The notes under the pieces: model-generated
Databases searched by the model: none
What the model was told of the DNA's origin: nothing
The model's input: the letters and a program-made list of their open reading frames with translations, nothing else
Position numbers and translations under genes: made by a program
IMG/VR virus record: IMGVR_UViG_3300032278_000010
Coordinates: 1-53,417 of that record
Length of the DNA stretch: 53,417 nt
Direction: 5' to 3' (one strand)
DNA from: a virus
Part shown: positions 30,620 to 39,300 of the stretch, in pieces
Numbering within the stretch: the first letter of the stretch is position 1
Layout: each line of letters starts with the position of its first letter

Positions 30620-30769
30620 ATGCTTATTGTCCTTTTTATGATCTTCGTATTTAGTATTTATTGTTTGACATTTTATTATAGCGAACTTGCTGAATGTGAG
30701 GAAGAAAGACAGGTATTAATAGCAAGTATCGAAAAACTGAAAACAAAGAAAAAACCTGCACACCCCTAA
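30620..30769 (+). CDS. Small membrane-anchored coiled protein
   Basis: 49 residues: an N-terminal transmembrane helix (LIVLFMIFVFSIYCLTFYY), then a charged helix (ELAECEEERQVLIASIEKLK). It overlaps a terminator-like hairpin at its 3' end. Confidence 0.45.
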   Translation: MLIVLFMIFVFSIYCLTFYYSELAECEEERQVLIASIEKLKTKKKPAHP

Positions 30770-30780
30770 GGATGCACAGG
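30749..30780 (-). terminator. Hairpin with U-tract on the - strand
   Basis: On the - strand, CCTGTGCATCC pairs with GGGGTGTGCAGG (with G-U pairs) and TTTTTT follows. On the + strand the stem has mismatches but TTTCCTTTTT follows. It may stop leftward transcription coming from the packaging block. Confidence 0.45.
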
Positions 30781-30850
30781 CTTTCCTTTTTCAACAAGGT
30801 TAAACAGTTTTCCGACAATAGAAGTATATTAAGAAAGGAAATAATAGTCA

Positions 30851-31204
30851 ATGTTTAATAAATTTCAACTGGGCACGGCGCCCGCTACACTTTTAGCTAA
30901 TAATAAATTGTCAAGTGATGCTGCACTGGTATTACTGAAAATCATGTATAAGATCAATAGGGTAAATATGGTTATAGGGACCCCGGCTACGATATCAGAA
31001 TCCGCCGGGATAACCCTGCATGATTTCCATCGTGGGCTGAGGGCCCTGAAGAAGTGCGATTTTATCAGAAAATTTACTAAGAAAGAATATATGCTGAATC
31101 CTGATATTATGTTTAATGGCAATGATCGTCAGTATTTCATAGTTAAGCATATGTGGGATACCCAGACTAGCCGAGGTTTACGTAAGCATATATTATTCAG
31201 ATGA
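30851..31204 (+). CDS. Winged-helix (RepL-like) protein 1
   Basis: 117 residues. A helical N-terminal region with a helix-turn-helix pattern (TPATISESAGITLHDFHRGLRALKKC), then a wing-like strand YMLNPDIMFNGND. This resembles RepL-type plasmid/phage initiators and related regulators. It could be a replication initiator or a transcription regulator; its place beside the control region suits either. ATG has AAAGGAAAT upstream. It couples to the next gene by ATGA. Confidence 0.5.
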   Translation: MFNKFQLGTAPATLLANNKLSSDAALVLLKIMYKINRVNMVIGTPATISESAGITLHDFHRGLRALKKCDFIRKFTKKEYMLNPDIMFNGNDRQYFIVKHMWDTQTSRGLRKHILFR

Positions 31205-31515
31205 ATAAAAATATAAACTTGGAAATAGCAGGAAATAATACCTTATCGCGTACGGCGTGTGCTTTATTACTCCCACTTACTTTATTATCTAATAAAAACA
31301 ATGAGATAGATAAAGAGGAGTTTATGAATTCCGTTAGTTGGATTAAGGATTATCGAACCTGGGATAAATATTGGAGTGAATTGGAGGAGAATAACGTTTT
31401 AGTTCAATTAGATACAAAAAAATGGATGGTTTGCCCTCATGTATGTTACTCCGATGGGGCATCCCATAATGAATTAATTACTAAATGGAACGAGGTTTCT
31501 AATGCAATTAACTAA
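31201..31515 (+). CDS. Winged-helix-like protein 2
   Basis: 104 residues. The C-terminal pattern KKWMVCPHVCYSDGASHNEL aligns in layout with YMLNPDIMFNGNDRQYFIV of the preceding protein, so the two may be distant paralogues. N-terminal helices carry RTWDKYWSELEENN, a possible recognition helix. Function unknown. Confidence 0.45.
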   Translation: MNKNINLEIAGNNTLSRTACALLLPLTLLSNKNNEIDKEEFMNSVSWIKDYRTWDKYWSELEENNVLVQLDTKKWMVCPHVCYSDGASHNELITKWNEVSNAIN

Positions 31516-32260
31516 TTTACCTGATCTTAATACTGATATTGAAACTACTGACCACTTGACTAAAGATCAGTTGGCGGGCGCCTTACCGGATAAACGGTTT
31601 AGAAGGCATTTAACAGATGAGATCGTGGATATGATTAATTCTGAGCCGGATTCGGAGTTACGAAGAGTATTCCGCGATAACACGTTAACATATAGTTCTG
31701 TTTTAGCTACCGGAAGATACTCGTTAGCTGCATATATACATGCCATTAAGTTCACTTCTCTGAAGCTAATGGGAGATAAGGCTTCTACTGCTTATAGTAA
31801 GGTCTTTCCGGACCGTTATCAGAACTTAATCGATAAAGGGGCTTCTTCTAGCTATATTGCCAGCTTTGCAGACAACTATGGGAATAACGCTTTAGTTACG
31901 AAGATTATGGAGCAGACTCTTGTACCCACGCATATATTGAATGCCGGTGTGTACCAAGAAGCTATTAATACTCAAGCAGAATTGATGCGTACAGCTAAGT
32001 CCGAAATGGTTAGGCAAAAAGCAGCTGAAAGCTTGATTACTAATCTAACAGCTCCGACCGCTGCAAAATTAGAAATTGACATTGGTTATAGTAATGATCT
32101 AGTAGATGACCTACGTGCAACTACTAAAGCTCTTGCTCAGCAACAATTAAAGATGATCCTAAATGGCCAGTCAAGTGCTAAAGAGATAGCGCACAGTGAA
32201 ATACTTGCTAGAAAAGTTGAGCCAGTAGAAACAACTTACGAGGTAATTGATGAAAAATAA
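31502..32260 (+). CDS. Probable terminase small subunit
   Basis: 252 residues. The central RYSLAAYIHAIKFTSLKLMG...AYSKVFPDRY and the later VYQEAINTQAELMRTAKSEMVRQKAAESL match the pattern of small terminases found beside N4-like and related marine-phage large terminases. It would recognise phage DNA for packaging. It overlaps the gene before by 14 bp and FabZ by 11 bp; the large subunit is 0.5 kb downstream. Confidence 0.6.
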   Translation: MQLTNLPDLNTDIETTDHLTKDQLAGALPDKRFRRHLTDEIVDMINSEPDSELRRVFRDNTLTYSSVLATGRYSLAAYIHAIKFTSLKLMGDKASTAYSKVFPDRYQNLIDKGASSSYIASFADNYGNNALVTKIMEQTLVPTHILNAGVYQEAINTQAELMRTAKSEMVRQKAAESLITNLTAPTAAKLEIDIGYSNDLVDDLRATTKALAQQQLKMILNGQSSAKEIAHSEILARKVEPVETTYEVIDEK

Positions 32261-32687
32261 CGTTTCAGATATACTTAAGGTACTTCCGCACAAATACCCG
32301 TTTCTTATGGTGGATAAGGTTATAAGTAAAACTGACACGAATATAATTACTTTAAAAAATGTATCACATAACGAGCCTTATTTTAGCGGGCATTTCCCCG
32401 ATTTTCCTATTATGCCAGGAGTACTTATACTAGAGGGGATGTTTCAATCTGGAGGGCTGCTATTTGGTTGTGCTGGTTTAGCTAAAGGACAATTAGCTTA
32501 TGTAACTACAATAGATAAGGTTAAATTCATTAAACCTGCACTTCCTGGGGATCAAATAAAATTTGATACAAACATCACTACTAACTTATCTAAATATGCT
32601 AAATTTTCTGGTAAAGCATATGTCGATGATGCATTAATAGCTCAAGGTATATGGACATCCTTAATAATAAATAACACAAAGGAGTAA
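32250..32687 (+). CDS. fabZ: FabZ-like 3-hydroxyacyl-ACP dehydratase
   Basis: 145 residues from ATG 32250 (GAGG upstream). Full hot-dog fold signature: LPHKYPFLMVDKV (12-24), NEPYFSGHFPDFPIMPGVL (41-59), catalytic His48 and Glu62 (spaced as in E. coli His54/Glu68), then EGMFQSGG. The length is that of bacterial FabZ. It dehydrates 3-hydroxyacyl-ACP in fatty-acid synthesis. It lies inside the packaging operon between the two terminase subunits with overlapping ends, so it is transcribed with late genes. An auxiliary metabolic gene of host origin is the likely explanation. Confidence 0.92.
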   Translation: MKNNVSDILKVLPHKYPFLMVDKVISKTDTNIITLKNVSHNEPYFSGHFPDFPIMPGVLILEGMFQSGGLLFGCAGLAKGQLAYVTTIDKVKFIKPALPGDQIKFDTNITTNLSKYAKFSGKAYVDDALIAQGIWTSLIINNTKE

Positions 32688-32688
32688 T

Positions 32689-32826
32689 ATGAAAAAAGAA
32701 GGAATACGTATAGCGGTCCCCATGATTTTCTATTGGCTAGTTTTTGTGTTATGCATAAATTCAATAGCATTAATACTTAATAATTATTTAATGTTTGCGT
32801 TGCTAGGATGGACAGGGCCAGAATAG
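32689..32826 (+). CDS. Small membrane peptide
   Basis: 45 residues with a hydrophobic segment (MIFYWLVFVLCINSIALIL). GGAG ribosome site directly follows FabZ. The stop overlaps the large terminase start region by 19 bp. Confidence 0.45.
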   Translation: MKKEGIRIAVPMIFYWLVFVLCINSIALILNNYLMFALLGWTGPE

Positions 32827-34430
32827 ATATGACTTTAGTTAAAAAAACAGTAGATGAATGGCTCAATGATATCGATTACGACGATGATCCTACTTACGCG
32901 CCCAGTGAGTTTGCTCTGGAATTTATTTCGTTTATCAAGTTAGTTAATGGTGAAAAAGGAGAAGAAAACAAGACTCCTATAATCCATTATAAAATGCTCG
33001 ATAAAATCGCGGGTAAGAACCAGAATACTGCTAACATGTGTGCTCGTGGATTAGCTAAAACTACTATTTTTGCTGAGTATTTATTCCTGTATCTAGCTGT
33101 TTATGGGTCGATTCCGGGATTTGGGAAAGTAGACTATGCTTTATACCTTTCAGATAGTATTGAAAATGGTGTAAAGAAAATGAGGCTTCGTATAGAAAGA
33201 CGCTGTGATAATAGCGAATTTTTAAAAAAATATATTAGTGAAACTAGATTTACTGATATCAGGTGGTACTTTAAAAATGCTGAAGGTAAGGAATTTGTTG
33301 TTACTGGTCATGGTGCAAAAACAGGTGTTCGTGGTACAGTTGAATTAAATACAAGACCGCACCTTGCAGTGCTGGACGATTTACTAGGAGATGAAGATGC
33401 TAGGTCTGCGACGATTATTGAAAACGTGGAAAATACTGTCTACTCGGCCATTGACTATGCGTTACATCCTAATAAGAGGAAAGTTATTTGGTCTGGAACT
33501 CCGTTTAATGCTAAAGACCCTTTATACAAAGCGATTGAGTCGGGCGTGTGGTATGTTAATGTATACCCGGTTTGTGAGGCGTTTCCGTGCTCTCGTAAAG
33601 AGTTTAAGGGTGCTTGGGAGGATAGGTTTGGTTATGACTATGTAAATAATCAATACCTTAAAGCAAAGGGTGCCGGGCAATTAGATTCCTTTAACCAGGA
33701 GTTAATGTTACGTATTACATCAGAAGAAGATAGATTAATTCAGGATTCAGATCTAATCTGGTATAAACGCAGCAATGTTTTGAAAAATAAGGGTGCTTAT
33801 AATTTTTATGTAACTACTGATTTTGCAACCAGTGATAGAGAACATGCTGATTTTAGCGTAATTAACGTATGGGCATATAACAACAATGGCGATTGGCTTT
33901 GGGTAGATGGGTTTTGTAAGCGAGCCCTAATGAATGACACCATTGATAACTTATTTCGTTTAGTTCAGGAATATAGTCCTCAGGAAGTAGGGATTGAGGT
34001 AACAGGACAACAAGGAGGTTTTATCAGTTGGATTCAAAATGAAATGGGTCAACGTAATATTTATTTTACTTTGTCTAAAGGAAAAAATAGTAATACAATA
34101 GGAATCAGGCCAACTAAAGATAAGATGAGCAGATTTCAACAGAATGCGGTTCCTTTATTTAAATCTAAAAAAATATGGTTACCGGAAGAATTAAAAAATA
34201 GTGAAGAACTTACGGAGTTGCTTTTTGAGTTATCTTTAGCTACTCTAAAAGGGTTTAAAAGCAAACATGATGATCACATAGATACGATCACTATGTTGGC
34301 AGAATTAAATGCATGGAAACCGAGTGAAGTAGCTACTCAAAAAGATGACGAAGAAGAATTAAGAGATTCAATTATGTGGGGTGATGATGGCAGTACCAAG
34401 AAAGCAGGAGATAGTTCCTATTTTGTTTAA
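32808..34430 (+). CDS. Terminase large subunit
   Basis: 540 residues (or 533 if the start is ATG 32829). The ATPase has a Walker A-like ARGLAKTT (near residue 83) and Walker B LAVLDD, followed by the motor residues GDEDARS. The nuclease domain has a catalytic Asp in VTTDFATSD, then EVTG and the C-terminal KHDDHIDT. It packages DNA into the prohead. All catalytic positions are present. A strong hairpin follows its stop. Confidence 0.88.
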   Translation: MDRARIDMTLVKKTVDEWLNDIDYDDDPTYAPSEFALEFISFIKLVNGEKGEENKTPIIHYKMLDKIAGKNQNTANMCARGLAKTTIFAEYLFLYLAVYGSIPGFGKVDYALYLSDSIENGVKKMRLRIERRCDNSEFLKKYISETRFTDIRWYFKNAEGKEFVVTGHGAKTGVRGTVELNTRPHLAVLDDLLGDEDARSATIIENVENTVYSAIDYALHPNKRKVIWSGTPFNAKDPLYKAIESGVWYVNVYPVCEAFPCSRKEFKGAWEDRFGYDYVNNQYLKAKGAGQLDSFNQELMLRITSEEDRLIQDSDLIWYKRSNVLKNKGAYNFYVTTDFATSDREHADFSVINVWAYNNNGDWLWVDGFCKRALMNDTIDNLFRLVQEYSPQEVGIEVTGQQGGFISWIQNEMGQRNIYFTLSKGKNSNTIGIRPTKDKMSRFQQNAVPLFKSKKIWLPEELKNSEELTELLFELSLATLKGFKSKHDDHIDTITMLAELNAWKPSEVATQKDDEEELRDSIMWGDDGSTKKAGDSSYFV

Positions 34431-34466
34431 CTCAACTCGTCTTCTCAACGAGTTGGGCTCCTCCCC

Positions 34467-34499
34467 GGATAGGTAGGGGCCAAAAGCCCCTACCTATCC
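34467..34499 (+). terminator. Perfect 14-bp hairpin after terminase
   Basis: GGATAGGTAGGGGC-CAAAA-GCCCCTACCTATCC. The downstream GCCTTCTTT is a weak U-tract. It could be a terminator or an RNase III processing site between terminase and adaptor mRNAs. Confidence 0.6.
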
Positions 34500-34518
34500 G
34501 CCTTCTTTAAGGAATGAT

Positions 34519-35199
34519 ATGAAAGTTTCTGAATATATTGATTACTTAACTACCGGAGAATGCAGCAAACTTGCTATTGCTAGTGTTGGAGATATGGGCG
34601 CTAATCCGGATATAGTTCCAACTGCAGTACAAGTAACTAATCAAAATAAATTTATCAATTATGTAAATTTAGCTAATTTAGCATTGCATAAACGATTTAA
34701 TTTACTGGTAAAAACATATGAAATGGATAGTCCATTAGATGGAGAAGAATATACTTTACCTTCTAATTTTCTTGTTCCTATTTATGCATACTATGCTTCA
34801 GATTTTGTACAAGTACCTATTAAAGATGATTCGGTAAAATTAGTATCTGATGTTGATCAACATGTGTCTATTCTTATACCTGAACCGTTCAAAGCAGTTA
34901 TTAAAGGTACTGATGCAGAAGATCCTAAACGTACTCAAATTCTCTTAAAATACGCAGCAGCTCCTAACAAAGCTAAAACAACTTATGCAGATTTAAAAAT
35001 TAATGAGGTATACACAGAAGCATTGCTAAATTACTCCGCGTATAAAGCACATGTTACTACTAGTGGTGGAATGCAGGATGAAAACAATACATATTACATG
35101 AGATATGAAGCTTCTTGTAAACAACTTATTAATTCCGGTATGTGGGGGAATAATGAAATTGAAATTAATACTAAATTAGAGGATAACGGATTTGTATAA
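34519..35199 (+). CDS. Head-tail adaptor-like protein
   Basis: 226 residues beginning MKVSEYIDYLTTGECSKL, with NKFINYVNLANLALHKRFNL (~44-63). The pattern is that of phage head-completion/adaptor proteins such as the DUF6682 type in podoviruses. Virion role inferred from family pattern and position after the terminase. AAGGAATGAT is a weak ribosome site. Confidence 0.5.
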   Translation: MKVSEYIDYLTTGECSKLAIASVGDMGANPDIVPTAVQVTNQNKFINYVNLANLALHKRFNLLVKTYEMDSPLDGEEYTLPSNFLVPIYAYYASDFVQVPIKDDSVKLVSDVDQHVSILIPEPFKAVIKGTDAEDPKRTQILLKYAAAPNKAKTTYADLKINEVYTEALLNYSAYKAHVTTSGGMQDENNTYYMRYEASCKQLINSGMWGNNEIEINTKLEDNGFV

Positions 35200-35204
35200 T
35201 TAAT

Positions 35205-35232
35205 TTGACATCTTAAAATATTGTATTATTCT
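35205..35232 (+). promoter_or_regulatory. Sigma-70-like promoter candidate
   Basis: TTGACA (perfect -35) with a weak -10 TATTCT 16 bp later, 50 bp upstream of the next structural gene. No repeat or phage motif nearby. Confidence 0.35.
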
Positions 35233-35282
35233 ATACCCGCAACCATTGCCAATGCTGAGAACAACCTCCTTAGGAGTTAATA

Positions 35283-35660
35283 ATGGCATATTATCCAGAT
35301 ATTAATCTCGTGGCTAATGATACAAAGCCAGAGATTAACCTAACATTAAAAGATAACAATACCGCCGCAGCTGGTCTTACTCTAGACCCTGATGATTCAT
35401 CTACCTGGGCTTTAATTGATATTTCTGATCCCACCATTGTAGTAAAATTCCGTGCCTTAGGTACCTCAACTATTTTAGATACGCTGACTTGTACGAAAGT
35501 TGGTCCATATACAAATGGGGCTTGTTTTATGACATGGAACGCTGATACGTTAGCTGTTAGCGCTGGTACTTATGAAGGTGAGATTGAATTAACTTATAGT
35601 GATGGAGGAATTTTAACTTTATTTGACAGACTTAAGTTTAAAGTAAGGGATGATTTTTAA
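35283..35660 (+). CDS. Ig-like tail/baseplate protein
   Basis: 125 residues, beta-rich. The order IVVKFRALG, TCTKVGPYTNGACFMTWNAD, TYEGEIELTYSDGG matches small phage baseplate-type beta proteins (BppU-like N-terminal pattern) common in marine phages. TAGGAG precedes the ATG. Confidence 0.55.
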   Translation: MAYYPDINLVANDTKPEINLTLKDNNTAAAGLTLDPDDSSTWALIDISDPTIVVKFRALGTSTILDTLTCTKVGPYTNGACFMTWNADTLAVSAGTYEGEIELTYSDGGILTLFDRLKFKVRDDF

Positions 35661-36163
35661 TGATTACTGCGGATGTTAATCATGTTGATGCTGATGTAGT
35701 AATTGTAACAGACTATAACAGTAAGAATAAATTACTTACTGAGACTGTAACAACTAGTGATGTTATTTCAACTACTACAATTTACAGTAGAACATTTACT
35801 GATAGTGTAACAGTTGTTGATACACCAGAGATCGGGCAGATACATAAAGAAAATCCTGCTCATTCAGTTAGTATCGGAGATGAATTAGCAATACAATTTA
35901 ATTTGTCACTTACTGATTCTATCTCTAGCAGCGAAACATTTACTTGGACTGTTAGTAAAAACGTTACAGAATCTATTAGTACGGGCGATACACCAAGTAT
36001 TGGAGACATACACCGTGTTAGTCCAACAGATAGTATAAGCGCCTCTGATCTACTGACAACTTATCATGACGGCATGCTTAATACTAACATGTTGAATACA
36101 CGTCTGATATCTACAGGTGACTTAGAAGTACTTGTTTCGGATATTAGCGTTACATTATCGTAA
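35660..36163 (+). CDS. Repeat-containing virion protein
   Basis: 167 residues, Thr/Ser-rich. Internal repeats of the type TDSVTVVDTPEIGQIH and TESISTGDTPSIGDIH, each followed by a similar PxHS(V/I)S segment. The pattern looks like a short stack of beta modules. Function unknown; probably a tail appendage. It overlaps the previous stop by one base. Confidence 0.5.
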   Translation: MITADVNHVDADVVIVTDYNSKNKLLTETVTTSDVISTTTIYSRTFTDSVTVVDTPEIGQIHKENPAHSVSIGDELAIQFNLSLTDSISSSETFTWTVSKNVTESISTGDTPSIGDIHRVSPTDSISASDLLTTYHDGMLNTNMLNTRLISTGDLEVLVSDISVTLS

Positions 36164-36179
36164 TTAAAAGGGGTTTATT

Positions 36180-36617
36180 ATGACTACACAAGATGGAATT
36201 GCTCTTACAGGCAAATTAATAATTTCTCTCAATGATGAGGTTGTACAAGAAGCTGATAATCTTGTTGTTACTGCTGGTAAAGCATGGGTAGCTCAAAGAA
36301 TGGAAGGTGTTACTCTTGGGGTTATGACTCATATGGGTATTGGTACTAGTAGTACTGCAGCAGCTGCGGGACAAACTGATCTAGTAGCAGTTACTGGCGC
36401 TCGACTTGCTTTGTCTGATTCTGGGGGTATAGTAGCAGGCGCTGTTATTACATTTGCAGCTACTTTCCCTGCAGGTGCCCATACAGCCGCAATAACAGAA
36501 GCAGGTATCTTTACTGCTAGTACATCAGGTACTATGTTAGCTCGAACGGTATTTACTGTTGTTAACAAAGGTGCACTTGATAGTATGACAATTAGTTGGG
36601 CAGTAACTATTTCTTAG
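36180..36617 (+). CDS. Tail appendage protein
   Basis: 145 residues, beta-rich, Ala/Thr-rich. DNLVVTAGKAWVAQRM and MGIGTSSTAAAAGQTDL are typical of phage tail-fibre-associated proteins seen in environmental phages. GGGG upstream of the ATG serves as ribosome site. Confidence 0.5.
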   Translation: MTTQDGIALTGKLIISLNDEVVQEADNLVVTAGKAWVAQRMEGVTLGVMTHMGIGTSSTAAAAGQTDLVAVTGARLALSDSGGIVAGAVITFAATFPAGAHTAAITEAGIFTASTSGTMLARTVFTVVNKGALDSMTISWAVTIS

Positions 36618-36627
36618 GAGAAGACTC

Positions 36628-37122
36628 GTGGGAGTTAAATTTTCAAATAATGCTTTTTCAACATTAAGTGCTGGTATTAATGACAGCCAAACGACTTTTG
36701 ATGTAGCTAGTGTAGCCCTATTTCCTGATGTTAGTGGTGGTAGTGACTACATGTATTTGAGTATAATCGGTGGTAGCTATACTGAAATTGTTAAAGTAAC
36801 TGGCGTATCAGGCACTACACTCACATGCGTACGCGACCAGGATGGTACAACAGGAACCGCTGCTGATGGTGGAGATCGTGTTGAATTAAGAGTTACGACA
36901 GCAATGATAACGGATGCAATTGCTGATTCAAATGTTGATGTATTTAAAACTATAGTAATAGCCGGTCAAACAGACGTAGTAGCAGACTCTGGTACTGATA
37001 CACTTACATTAGTTGCTACTGGAGGAACTACACTTACTACAACTGCAGATCAAATTACTATTGATACACCAACTGCGGGAGTATCAGCAGGGTTTTCAAT
37101 AGCAATGGCAATTGCGCTATGA
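36628..37122 (+). CDS. Tail fibre-associated protein
   Basis: 164 residues; starts at GTG (TAGGAG just upstream). N-terminal pattern FSNNAFSTLSAGINDSQTTF, then TEIVKVTGVSGTTLTCVRDQ, is common at the start of environmental phage fibre proteins. The C-terminus is a hydrophobic Ala-rich run. Confidence 0.55.
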   Translation: MGVKFSNNAFSTLSAGINDSQTTFDVASVALFPDVSGGSDYMYLSIIGGSYTEIVKVTGVSGTTLTCVRDQDGTTGTAADGGDRVELRVTTAMITDAIADSNVDVFKTIVIAGQTDVVADSGTDTLTLVATGGTTLTTTADQITIDTPTAGVSAGFSIAMAIAL

Positions 37123-37188
37123 ATTTTAGGTTAATTTGTTATATAGTTTTAGTTTTATTAGGATGTTATTTAATATGGGAGATTTGAA
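37120..37188 (+). CDS. Tiny lipoprotein-like peptide (doubtful)
   Basis: 22 residues, hydrophobic with LVLLGC (lipobox-like). ATGA overlap with the preceding stop. Too short to be sure. Confidence 0.2.
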
Positions 37189-37518
37189 ATGGCACAGGAT
37201 TTTGAACGACATATAGATCGTAATACTGGAACTGGTGCGGTGACGGCCGTTGCAGCCGCAAATTCAGATGATGCGATTGTTGGAATTCGATGTGCCAACG
37301 TACACGCATCAAGTCCAATTAGTGTTGATGTTTATATAGTTAATGGTGGGAATAATTACTACATCATTAAGGGAGCTCCAATACCAGTTGGCAGTAGCCT
37401 GGAATTGATAGATGGGGGAAGTAAAATAGTACTGCAATCAGGTGATGCGATAGCAGTTAAGTCTAGTGTTGCTAGTTCACTGGATACTGTTATTAGTCTC
37501 GTTGATGCAATTAGTTAA
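37189..37518 (+). CDS. Virion decoration-type protein
   Basis: 109 residues, beta-rich. ISVDVYIVNGGNNYYIIKGAPIPVGSSLELI and SGDAIAVKSS match a common family of small virion/tail proteins in marine phages. A relative lies at 40832-41161. AATGGC start with GGGAG upstream. Confidence 0.55.
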   Translation: MAQDFERHIDRNTGTGAVTAVAAANSDDAIVGIRCANVHASSPISVDVYIVNGGNNYYIIKGAPIPVGSSLELIDGGSKIVLQSGDAIAVKSSVASSLDTVISLVDAIS

Positions 37519-37530
37519 TAAGGAGTAAAA

Positions 37531-39078
37531 ATGGCTTACATAGGAAACACGCCAGCTGAGAAATATATCAGTTTATCAACACAGCATTTTTCTGTCAGTG
37601 CTACAGCTAGTTATACATTAACTAGTTCAGTAACAAATGAAGATGAAATAGCTCTGTTTATTAATAATGTCAGACAGGAACCTGGATCAAGCTACGCCTA
37701 TACTGCAACTGGTACCGCGTTAACCCTGAGTGCAGCTACGGCAGGTACTGATACCATGTACTGCGTGTATTTAGGTAAAGCGAGAGAAACTGTAACACCA
37801 CCTGCTGATTCTGTAGACGGAACCAAGATTACAGATAATGCAATTAATTCGGAACATTATGTGGATGGAAGTATTGATTTAGTTCATCTTCAAACAGGAA
37901 CAGATGGTGAGTTAATTACTTGGGATGCAAGTGGTGATCCTGCTGCTGTTGCAGTAGGCGCAGCAACTCACGTTTTAACCAGTAACGGCGCAGGGGCAGC
38001 ACCTACTTTTCAAGCAGCTAGTGGTGGTGATGTACGGAACTTCATCATAGACGGTGGCATGACCCAGAGTCCAGAGGGGAACAAAACAGCTAATGCTCAC
38101 GGAGCATATACAGCCGCCGCTTTATGGGAATTAAATGAAACTGGTGGTGATGTTGTGGTAGATACTAAATTGACCGCTGATGCCCCTACTATTGCTGAGT
38201 CTGGTTACTCAGGAACTAATTGCTTGCATGTTGATGTTACTACAGCAGAATCAGCAGTAGGAGCGGCAGAAAGTTTAGGAGTGCAATATTTTATGACAGG
38301 GTCAGATTTTGCACACTTACACCAACAACAAATAACTATATCATTTTGGCATAAACATACTAAGACAGGGATTTATTGTGTTGCTTTTGCTAATAATGCT
38401 TTTGATAGGCATTACATATTTGAGTACACACAATCATCAACAAATACTTGGGAGAAGCACACAGAAACAGTCACTATGGACAGTAGTGGTACTTGGTTGC
38501 TGACTGAGGCAGACATTGGACTTAAATTGTATTTTACTATCTTTGCTGGAACAGACAGACACGCTACAGCAGACACTTGGGCGGCGGGAGCAGATTGGGC
38601 TACATCTAGTCAGGTTGCTGGTGCTGACAGTACTAGCAATGACTTTAAGATAACACAAGTAATGCTTACACTTGGCTCTTCCGCACCAACAGCTTTCTTG
38701 GGTGAGCCTATTAGTACGGTAAGAGATCAAGTTTTATATTATGTAGAGATGCTCCCTGGCGATGTTGGTGATACAACCAACAGTGGATTTTTTGCAAATG
38801 GTCATTGTGACAGTGCTAATGTTTTACGGGCAATGATTATCTATCGACCCAAGCGTGTAGTACCTAGTCTTTCTTCTGTTTCAGCTACAACTGGCGATTA
38901 TAGTGTAAGAACAGCTGGGGCAGCCGATGCAGTAACACAAGTACCAGAATATTCAACCACAATGAAATCTAACAGCAGAGCAAATTTTACTTCAACTGGT
39001 AATTTTACTGCTGGACAAGGTGGATATGGGTATGCGTCTGCTGAAACAGGTTTAATCTTAATAGATGCGAGGCATTAA
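37531..39078 (+). CDS. Tail fibre / adhesin with carbohydrate-binding-like domain
   Basis: 515 residues. The N-terminus MAYIGNTPAEKYISLSTQHF is the attachment module of many environmental phage fibres, then a KITDNAINSEHYVDGSIDLVH linker and a QTGTDGELITWDASG repeat. The C-terminal ~340 residues include a beta-sandwich with SFWHKHTKTGIYCVAFAN, as in CBM-like tail lectins. It should bind a surface receptor. AAGGAG precedes the ATG. It is the first of a series of adhesin cassettes. Confidence 0.7.
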   Translation: MAYIGNTPAEKYISLSTQHFSVSATASYTLTSSVTNEDEIALFINNVRQEPGSSYAYTATGTALTLSAATAGTDTMYCVYLGKARETVTPPADSVDGTKITDNAINSEHYVDGSIDLVHLQTGTDGELITWDASGDPAAVAVGAATHVLTSNGAGAAPTFQAASGGDVRNFIIDGGMTQSPEGNKTANAHGAYTAAALWELNETGGDVVVDTKLTADAPTIAESGYSGTNCLHVDVTTAESAVGAAESLGVQYFMTGSDFAHLHQQQITISFWHKHTKTGIYCVAFANNAFDRHYIFEYTQSSTNTWEKHTETVTMDSSGTWLLTEADIGLKLYFTIFAGTDRHATADTWAAGADWATSSQVAGADSTSNDFKITQVMLTLGSSAPTAFLGEPISTVRDQVLYYVEMLPGDVGDTTNSGFFANGHCDSANVLRAMIIYRPKRVVPSLSSVSATTGDYSVRTAGAADAVTQVPEYSTTMKSNSRANFTSTGNFTAGQGGYGYASAETGLILIDARH

Positions 39079-39079
39079 T

Positions 39080-39256
39080 ATGTTCAAATATGTTGTTAAA
39101 CAAACCGAAGATGGTGAATTTGCCGCTTATAAATGTACTACAGAAGATGAGAGGGTTTTGTGGGTTCCTGATGATATGGGCAATAGTGATCGTCAAGTAA
39201 TAGACCAGTTCGTAGCAGACGGTGGAACAATCACAGAAGAGGAAATGGGAAAATGA
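39080..39256 (+). CDS. Small fibre-linked protein
   Basis: 58 residues from ATG 39080, with YVVKQTEDGEFAAYKC and a WVPDDMGNSDRQVIDQFVADGG segment. This pattern occurs in short proteins beside phage fibres. An assembly factor is possible. Confidence 0.5.
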   Translation: MFKYVVKQTEDGEFAAYKCTTEDERVLWVPDDMGNSDRQVIDQFVADGGTITEEEMGK

Positions 39257-39294
39257 GTGTTACTAAAGTAAAATCAGATATACCAAAGGAATAA
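39253..39294 (+). pseudogene. Recombination scar: MSVTKVKSDIPKE mini-ORF
   Basis: A 13-codon ORF that begins like the adhesin at 42795 (MSITKV) and ends with the PKE-stop of the assembly proteins. It looks like a fusion left by deletion of an intervening adhesin/chaperone gene. Confidence 0.5.
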
Positions 39295-39300
39295 ACTATG
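39283..39300 (+). repeat. Cassette seam repeat, copy 1
   Basis: CCAAAGGAATAAACTATG: codes PKE-stop, the ribosome site and the next ATG. Identical to copy 2 at 40400-40417. Confidence 0.7.

Noticed and set aside
37694-37709. AGCTACGCCTAT on the + strand matches 12 bases of the promoter motif.
   Set aside because: It lies inside the tail-fibre coding frame, lacks the TAG-purine end, and has the opposite strand to all other copies; chance match is simplest.
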